Assembly (NCBI GenBank): GCA_035534995.1
Contig: DATLQX010000158.1
Location: forward strand, 1 to 27,529
Reading direction: 5' to 3'
DNA from: JANWHV01 sp035534995
Lineage (GTDB): Bacteria; Chloroflexota; UBA5177; JANWHV01
Length of the DNA: 27,529 nucleotides
The position numbers and the translations under genes are program-made. The notes below the pieces were generated by a model that did not search any database, was not told where the DNA came from, and saw nothing but the letters and a program-made list of their open reading frames with translations. Shown here piece by piece: positions 23,437 through 27,529 of this stretch. The stretch's first letter is position 1. Each line of letters starts with the position of its first letter.

Positions 23437-23565
23437 AACGGAGGATTCTTACGGATGGTTCCGACCCTGCCCATCGCCGTGGCGATCGAGTACGTCGCGG
23501 GCGACCTGGCCGTACGACTGGAATCGGATGGCGGCTTTTCTTTCGCCGATGATGCCTGTGAGTGA
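23437..23565 (+). pseudogene. Truncated duplicate of the gene at 27192-27476
   Basis: In-frame with ATG 23455, residues ending F-S-F-A-D match the protein at 27192 at 24 of 29 positions (block T-L-P-I-A-V-A-I-E-Y versus T-M-P-T-A-A-A-I-E-Y onward). Similarity also continues upstream of the ATG (G-G-F-L versus E-E-F-L), so the copy once started earlier. After F-A-D it diverges and stops at TGA 23563-23565, losing the C-terminal two thirds. GGAGG at 23440-23444 could still drive a 36-residue peptide. I read it as a duplication remnant. Confidence 0.6.
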
Positions 23566-23658
23566 CTATGGATGCAACGCGGGCGTCCCGCAAGCCAGGG
23601 GCACCACCGCGCCACGAGCTTTCTAGCACCAGTGTATATAGAGTTACTATCTCTCCTA

Positions 23659-23687
23659 TTGCAATTTTGTAGTCATAAGAATACACT
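23659..23687 (+). promoter_or_regulatory. Putative promoter of the mqsR-mqsA pair
   Basis: TTGCAA (23659-23664) and TACACT (23682-23687) each match the sigma-70 consensus at four of six positions with the optimal 17-bp spacer, in a locally A+T-rich stretch about 95 bases before the toxin ATG. Confidence 0.5.
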
Positions 23688-23783
23688 ATCTAGGTCGATG
23701 GGCGTTGGCGATGCTTGGTTGTATCGGAAAGTGGCGAAAAGTTGCCGCACCTGTCTTCATCCAATCAGTGAAGATGAGTTGCA

Positions 23784-24149
23784 ATGGCCGATGTCCCCCG
23801 ATTTGCCGTGGATGCATTCTTAAGACAGGCGAAGGAGTTGATCGGTCAGGGCCATCGGAAATTCCTGCCAAGGGATAAGAATCTGGCCCTGCTGGCACAA
23901 TACGGACTCACGCATCAGCAGCGCTTACAGATACTACTTGAGATCACATCGGATGATTTCTGCCACTGTGATGAGCCCCCAGAGGGGAGGCGGGGGCTAG
24001 GGTATGTTTTCAAGCGCGTGGTCCCTCATGAGACATCTACGATTGACGTTTATATCAAACTGAAGATTGTGCCCAGCGAGGTGCACGATTGGTTGATATG
24101 CATTTCTTTCCATGAAGCCGAAGCGCCCATGCGTTATATGTATCGATGA
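23784..24149 (+). CDS. mqsR: MqsR-family toxin (mRNA interferase)
   Basis: MqsR toxins are RelE-fold ribosome-independent RNases that cut mRNA (at GCU in E. coli) and are held inactive by MqsA. The 121-residue protein fits: helical N-terminal half with V-D-A-F-L-R-Q-A-K-E-L-I, an acidic 'SDDF' segment near 56 as in the family's S-E-S-D-F, then the strand D-V-Y-I-K-L-K-I near 90-97 and the closing strand L-I-C-I-S-F-H-E-A-E near 106-115, both hallmarks. It is toxin-first, as in E. coli mqsRA, with the antitoxin ATG 25 bases after its stop. The ribosome site is weak, which would keep toxin translation low. Confidence 0.82.
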   Translation: MADVPRFAVDAFLRQAKELIGQGHRKFLPRDKNLALLAQYGLTHQQRLQILLEITSDDFCHCDEPPEGRRGLGYVFKRVVPHETSTIDVYIKLKIVPSEVHDWLICISFHEAEAPMRYMYR

Positions 24150-24174
24150 CCATACCAAGATAGGGAGGGGCAGC

Positions 24175-25215
24175 ATGGTTAACAGTAAGCAGTTCTGCCC
24201 GGAATGTGAGGCGGTATGCCAGTTTCATGTCGAGACGCGACCTGAAACACTACTCGTCCGCGGGACTCCTATCAAGCTAGAAGCAGATGTTGTGGTATGT
24301 GATTGCTGCGGCCAGACGATAGAGAACGAGACCCTCGACGCCTCTACGCTCGCGCACGCATATCAGCTATATCGCCAGCGGTACAACGTTCTCGATCCCG
24401 ATCAGATCCGGGAACTACGGGAAGCGTACGGGCTTAGCCAGCGGGCTTTCACTCGTCTCCTTGGCTGGGGAGATATGACCATTCACCGATATGAAGGTGG
24501 CGCGCTGCCCGACTCAGTGCACAGCGACTTACTGACCATGCTTCGTGACGATGCACAGATGTCCCGATACATCCATACACATGGCGATAGGCTTACTCCA
24601 CTTGACAGACGCCGAGTGGAGGAGGCAATCAGTGCGAGACAGCGCGAGGGGAGCGAAGTGAGCTTGCGCCGTGTATTGGAGGGTGCTGTAAGCCAGTACG
24701 CGCCGATCGAACGAGGTAACACGGTGTTCGAGTTAGACCGCTTCGCAAACATGGTCGTGTTCTTTACTACGCCACCACCGGGGCGACCAAACTCCGTCCC
24801 TACGGAAACCAAACTCAATAAGTTGTTGTTCTATTCTGACTTCTTGGCGTACAAGCGTACCTCGCGGTCGCTGAGTGGCTCCGCCTATGTGCGCCATTAC
24901 CACGGCCCGGTGCCTGTGAAGTACAAGTCGTTGCTTGAGGAACTGGAGCAAGACGATATTATCGAGTCTGAGGAGGTACTGTTCTCTACCCAAGAAGGGC
25001 CTCAGACGGGGATGGAATACCGGGCCCGCGTCTCCTTTGATGCCTCGATGTTTGACGAGCGTGAGATGGCTGTATTGCGGAACGTGAGTGATACGTTCGT
25101 GAGCTTCACTGCTAAGCAGCTTCGGAACAGATCACATGAGGAGGCGGCATGGAAAGAGACGGAGCATAAGCATCTGATTCCCTACACGTTTGCGGATCGA
25201 CTTTCATTAGACTGA
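24175..25215 (+). CDS. mqsA: MqsA-type antitoxin fused to a Panacea (DUF4065/SocA-like) domain
   Basis: The 346-residue protein joins three modules. Residues 1-50 form an MqsA zinc finger with C8-x-x-C11 and C42-x-x-C45, with the same 31-residue distance between the two pairs as in E. coli MqsA (C6 to C37). Residues 74-125 form an Xre-like helix-turn-helix (Y-G-L-S-Q-R-A-F-T-R-L-L-G, M-T-I-H-R-Y-E-G-G). Residues about 212-335 match the Panacea/DUF4065 fold (T-K-L-N-K-L-L-F-Y-S-D-F, H-Y-H-G-P-V-P), known as an antitoxin domain. GGGAGG precedes ATG 24175; an earlier ATG at 24112 overlaps the toxin. It probably neutralises MqsR and represses the operon. Which module neutralises is not clear. Confidence 0.82.
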   Translation: MVNSKQFCPECEAVCQFHVETRPETLLVRGTPIKLEADVVVCDCCGQTIENETLDASTLAHAYQLYRQRYNVLDPDQIRELREAYGLSQRAFTRLLGWGDMTIHRYEGGALPDSVHSDLLTMLRDDAQMSRYIHTHGDRLTPLDRRRVEEAISARQREGSEVSLRRVLEGAVSQYAPIERGNTVFELDRFANMVVFFTTPPPGRPNSVPTETKLNKLLFYSDFLAYKRTSRSLSGSAYVRHYHGPVPVKYKSLLEELEQDDIIESEEVLFSTQEGPQTGMEYRARVSFDASMFDEREMAVLRNVSDTFVSFTAKQLRNRSHEEAAWKETEHKHLIPYTFADRLSLD

Positions 25216-25233
25216 TCTCTTGTCGGGGATCAG
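25212..25233 (+). terminator. Hairpin spanning the antitoxin stop codon
   Basis: CTGATC (25212-25217) pairs with GATCAG (25228-25233) around a ten-base loop; the TGA stop is in the left arm. It is short and lacks a T run, so it is a weak candidate. Confidence 0.35.
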
Positions 25234-25259
25234 CATCTGTTCACGTATGGAGAAGAGCC

Positions 25260-25508
25260 ATGACAAAGCCCAAGGCGACAAGCAGCAAGGTGGCGAGTGA
25301 AGCAGCACAGGTTCTTCGGAGTCCGCAGGCAACGAGGGAGGAGCGTTCTGCCGCGGGCAGTGCATTGAGCCAGGCAGTTGCACAGGCACGGGAGACAAGC
25401 GATCGGGTAGCTAGTGAAGCAGCCCGCGTACTGCGTGATCCGAATGCCACCGCGAAGGAAAAATCCGCGGCTGGGAGCGACCTCAGCCAGCACGCAACGA
25501 AGAAATAG
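25260..25508 (+). CDS. Small protein with two tandem 39-residue repeats
   Basis: The 82-residue protein consists of two copies, 39 residues apart, of the pattern V-A-S-E-A-A-x-V-L-R-x-P-x-A-T-x-E-E/K-x-S-A-A-G-S-x-L-S-Q (first from V11, second from V50). Both are predicted helical, basic/acidic and soluble. Similar short repeat proteins, of unknown function, occur in many proteobacteria. GGAGAAG precedes ATG 25260. It lies 44 bases after the antitoxin gene on the same strand and may share its transcript. Confidence 0.7.
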   Translation: MTKPKATSSKVASEAAQVLRSPQATREERSAAGSALSQAVAQARETSDRVASEAARVLRDPNATAKEKSAAGSDLSQHATKK

Positions 25509-25824
25509 GAACAGTTCATCGGCTGCGCGACTCGAGCCGAAATGTGAACCGCATTCACGGGAGTACCTCCCGAGTCATGCGGCGGACCGTATCACTCGCC
25601 ACGACGCAATCCCAATCAGACTGGAGACGGTGGCACGTAGCACGGCTCCCCATACCAGCAGGCCAGGGCCATCACTAGCACTAGGTCGTTAGGCACGGAC
25701 TCTGACCGGTGGGCGCGGTCGCGGGGTTCGATGAAACCCTTATAGATCGGATTTTCCAATCGGTCTATGGTTGCTCCATTGCACGGGAATTACCTGTGCT
25801 GTACGTACAAAGAGGGGTCTAATC
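25509..25824. other. Intergenic region with small hairpins
   Basis: No gene is supported here. Short perfect hairpins lie at 25544-25558 (GTGAA/TTCAC), 25558-25572 (CGGGAG-TAC-CTCCCG) and 25724-25739 (GGGTT/AACCC); the second could end the repeat-protein transcript. ATCGG occurs twice around 25746-25763. The 10-base TGTACGTACA palindrome at 25800-25809 is described separately. Confidence 0.45.
25800..25809. promoter_or_regulatory. TGTACGTACA palindrome upstream of a small membrane protein
   Basis: This perfect 10-base palindrome is identical to 7965-7974. It lies 15 bases before the ATG of the next gene, overlapping the expected promoter or leader, which would suit an operator. Confidence 0.4.
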
Positions 25825-26007
25825 ATGTCGCGAGCTTCCCAAAGCCGGGCCGCCCGACATCGCGAAGACGAGTTTATTGACGCCACGGCAAAGCTGATCA
25901 TCTTTCTCGTTGGATTCGCCTTGCTCTTGACGCATCAACACCAACTCGGCATATGGCTTGCTAGCCTCGTGCAGATTCAGGCTGTCCACCCGACGGTCAT
26001 GCATTAG
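25825..26007 (+). CDS. 60-residue single-span membrane protein
   Basis: The start ATG 25825 follows GAGGGG by eight bases. The peptide has a basic/polar N-terminus (S-R-A-S-Q-S-R-A-A-R-H-R-E-D), one hydrophobic segment at about 24-36 (L-I-I-F-L-V-G-F-A-L-L-L) and a second weaker one (I-W-L-A-S-L-V). No family is recognised. The ribosome site and an upstream palindromic operator-like site favour a real gene. Confidence 0.5.
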   Translation: MSRASQSRAARHREDEFIDATAKLIIFLVGFALLLTHQHQLGIWLASLVQIQAVHPTVMH

Positions 26008-26064
26008 GGCGAGCCATAGCCCACAATTGTTCTGTAAGTGGCTCAATGAAGGGGATTCAATACA

Positions 26065-26445
26065 ATGCCGTCGATAAGCACGAAGCGCTTCGATAGCATC
26101 GGCAGTGACAAGCAATTGATCCATTGCGGATCCTGTACTTTGGATTCCGTCCGCCTCATGGTGAACAGACTCCCGGTACTGCCGGCCGGGGAACATCTGG
26201 AACTCTGGCTGTGGGATGCTGCCTCCGCGAACGCGGACCCGGCGGTCATCTATACCTCGGTAGGCTATCCCTACGCGCGCGACGTCGAAACGCTCTTGCG
26301 CGTAGGCCCCGACAGTCCCAACCAGTCCTATTCCAATGGTATTGTTGCGCGGTTGGCTCGGCAGCGTGCCGTCGGCGATATCACCAAGCCATCAGTTCTT
26401 CCAGTAGAACCAATCCCTTTTGAAATTGTGTTCACGCCTGCGTAA
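26065..26445 (+). CDS. Hypothetical protein, 126 residues
   Basis: The ATG 26065 is preceded by GAAGGGG. The protein is soluble, with no signal peptide, containing L-E-L-W-L-W-D near 46-52 and V-I-Y-T-S-V-G-Y-P-Y-A-R-D-V-E-T-L-L near 61-78. It does not match any family I know. A hairpin at 26474-26497 follows, separating it from the convergent gene on the minus strand. Confidence 0.55.
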   Translation: MPSISTKRFDSIGSDKQLIHCGSCTLDSVRLMVNRLPVLPAGEHLELWLWDAASANADPAVIYTSVGYPYARDVETLLRVGPDSPNQSYSNGIVARLARQRAVGDITKPSVLPVEPIPFEIVFTPA

Positions 26446-26473
26446 ATCCATTGTGATCAGCATCAGTAGCAGC

Positions 26474-26497
26474 CCCGGTAGAAGCAGCTCTGCCGGG
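26474..26497. terminator. Hairpin between convergent genes
   Basis: CCCGGTAGA (26474-26482) pairs with TCTGCCGGG (26489-26497) with one G-U pair and a six-base loop. Located between the stops of convergent genes, it could serve both. No T run flanks it. Confidence 0.5.
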
Positions 26498-26565
26498 ACC
26501 ACGCCCCTTGCGGCTCGTCATATGCGTCTCCCACCCCGGTTCTCCCAGAGTGACGCCGTGGTCGC

Positions 26566-26979
26566 TCACATCACCGCCTTGATCCGCTTGCCCGTGACCC
26601 TTCCCTTCTCCGTGAAGACGATCTTCCCGTCGGCACGAGCTGCCGCCTTATACGGGGCATGAAAGGTATCCCCATCCGCGCTGAGCGTGGCATGAGCACT
26701 GATCGTGAACGTCCCTTGAAGGGCGCCGTCTTTGCCCGCCGCAAGCGAAACGAAGGTCAGATCATAGCCTCCATTCGCGGCCGGCGCCCAACTCCCGAGC
26801 CCGATCGTGATGGGCGTGTTGTCGCCCGGCGATGGCGCTTTGAACGGGATCGACCCGGCGTCGATCATGAGACCATCCTTGGTGAAGGCGGCCAGATCCA
26901 CGTTCCCCGCTCCCGTGTCGGTGACCATCCACACGCCGACCAAGGATGGCCCGGCTGCTTCCGCGTCGGTGACATTCAT
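26566..26979 (-). CDS. Lipocalin-like beta-rich hypothetical protein
   Basis: About 137 residues from ATG 26979 (M-N-V-T-D-A-E-A-A-G-P-S-L-V-G-V-W-M-V). The pattern G-V-W-x-V, then a strand-rich stretch with G-S-W-A-P-A-A-N-G-G-Y-D-L-T-F near 66-80, A-L-Q-G-T-F-T-I-S-A-H-A-T-L, D-G-D-T-F-H-A-P, and a C-terminal G-R-V-T-G-K-R-I, resembles a family of small beta-barrel (lipocalin-like) proteins common in Actinobacteria and Chloroflexota. It lacks a signal peptide. ATG 26979 has AAGGGACGGG upstream; an ATG at 27048 adds 23 residues without a ribosome site. Ligand and role are unknown. Confidence 0.65.
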   Translation of the reverse strand: MNVTDAEAAGPSLVGVWMVTDTGAGNVDLAAFTKDGLMIDAGSIPFKAPSPGDNTPITIGLGSWAPAANGGYDLTFVSLAAGKDGALQGTFTISAHATLSADGDTFHAPYKAAARADGKIVFTEKGRVTGKRIKAVM

Positions 26980-27159
26980 GGTCCCGTCCCTTGCTCTCGG
27001 CACATCGGCGTCGCCAGCGGGCGGAATCGGATACTGGTAACCCTTCATGCAAGGGCGACAGAGTGATAATATGCCAAGATAACGGGCGCGGCACTACCCA
27101 TTCGGGCCAGTACTCGGCCCCACCTGGCAGAGCACTGGCGCCCCATCGGTGTGTAAGCG

Positions 27160-27165
27160 TATACT
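27160..27165 (+). promoter_or_regulatory. Putative -10 box for the last gene
   Basis: TATACT, five of six matches to the -10 consensus, lies 26 bases before ATG 27192 and is followed by the overlapping palindromes TGGTACCA and ACCATGGT. No clear -35 box. Confidence 0.35.
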
Positions 27166-27191
27166 GGTACCATGGTAGATAGAGGATGAAC

Positions 27192-27476
27192 ATGGGCCAC
27201 GTTGAAGAATTCTTGGGCGACAGCCTGACCATGCCCACCGCCGCGGCAATCGAGTACATCGCGGGTGACCTTGCCGTGCGGTTGGAGTCGGATGACGGCT
27301 TTTCCTTCGCCGACGTGGTCATCCTCAACGCCGGCGCCGGGTGGGCATTGGACATTCCCGACGCGGCGGATCAGTGGTGGCATTGGCACGATATCCACCT
27401 GCCGGCGGAGACGCTGGCCCAGGCAGGGACCGACCCGCAAGTGCTGGGGGTGCTGTGGACACCGCACCAGGGCTAG
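27192..27476 (+). CDS. Hypothetical protein, intact member of a small duplicated family
   Basis: The product of about 94 residues starts at ATG 27192, six bases after GAGG; ATG 27186 directly abuts GAGG and is less likely. The N-terminal part is helix plus strands (A-A-A-I-E-Y-I-A-G-D-L-A-V-R-L-E-S, F-S-F-A-D) and the C-terminal half is Trp/His-rich (Q-W-W-H-W-H-D-I-H) and acidic. No family is recognised. A truncated copy lies at 23437-23565, so the gene was duplicated within this island. Confidence 0.6.
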   Translation: MGHVEEFLGDSLTMPTAAAIEYIAGDLAVRLESDDGFSFADVVILNAGAGWALDIPDAADQWWHWHDIHLPAETLAQAGTDPQVLGVLWTPHQG

Positions 27477-27529
27477 ACCACTGCCGCGAAATACCCCTGC
27501 CCATCCGTGAACGCTGGACCGATGGCAAC

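Noticed and set aside
25260..25505. The two repeats considered as a CRISPR-like or DNA satellite repeat
   Set aside because: Similarity is at protein level, with many synonymous differences in the DNA, and there are only two units; no CRISPR array occurs in the window.
27473..27529. An 18-residue minus-strand tail (ends at TAG 27475-27473) that could be the C-terminus of a gene to the right
   Set aside because: It is too short to distinguish from chance; sequence beyond the window is needed.

Overview
The window is a G+C-rich bacterial chromosome segment. Gene content, heavy use of GTG/TTG starts, the very long disordered N-terminus on Rho, and the mix of a FemAB-type transferase, a YycJ-type hydrolase and ComEC point to Chloroflexota, perhaps a Thermomicrobia-like lineage. 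That placement is inferred from protein character only; no rRNA or other marker is present.

Left part (1-19.4 kb): ordinary chromosomal genes. In order: the C-terminal end of an S9-type peptidase overlapping a small DUF4351-like gene; an FAD/NAD(P)-dependent oxidoreductase convergent with a MocR/PdxR-type regulator; rho; a FemAB-like aminoacyltransferase; a minus-strand BrnT-like toxin remnant; a YycJ-like MBL hydrolase followed by sucC, a small acidic protein, coaE and greA in a tight plus-strand run; a histidine phosphatase; a quinone oxidoreductase followed by a Gfo/Idh/MocA dehydrogenase and a translationally coupled sugar-phosphate isomerase/epimerase; a GNAT acetyltransferase, a 50-residue membrane protein and ComEC, all overlapping or nearly so; and a small secreted protein. 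Several 3' ends carry long, sometimes perfect, inverted repeats with no T tract.

Right part (19.4-27.5 kb): an accessory island with visibly lower G+C in places and few housekeeping genes. It holds a minus-strand two-gene operon (an unrecognised cytosolic protein of about 314 aa overlapping a four-helix membrane protein by ATGA), a complete but inactivated IS630-family element with TA target duplication and matched 18-bp ends, a possible HYD1/ART-like ADP-ribosyltransferase toxin, an MqsR toxin with an MqsA-type antitoxin fused to a Panacea/DUF4065 domain, a small protein with two 39-residue repeats, several orphan small proteins, and a truncated duplicate of the last gene in the window.

The best candidate for an undescribed system is the two-gene operon at 19448-20937. 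It has the size and coupling of membrane-plus-cytosolic defence modules but I cannot match either protein to a named family. The MqsR / MqsA-Panacea pair is the clearest toxin-antitoxin locus.
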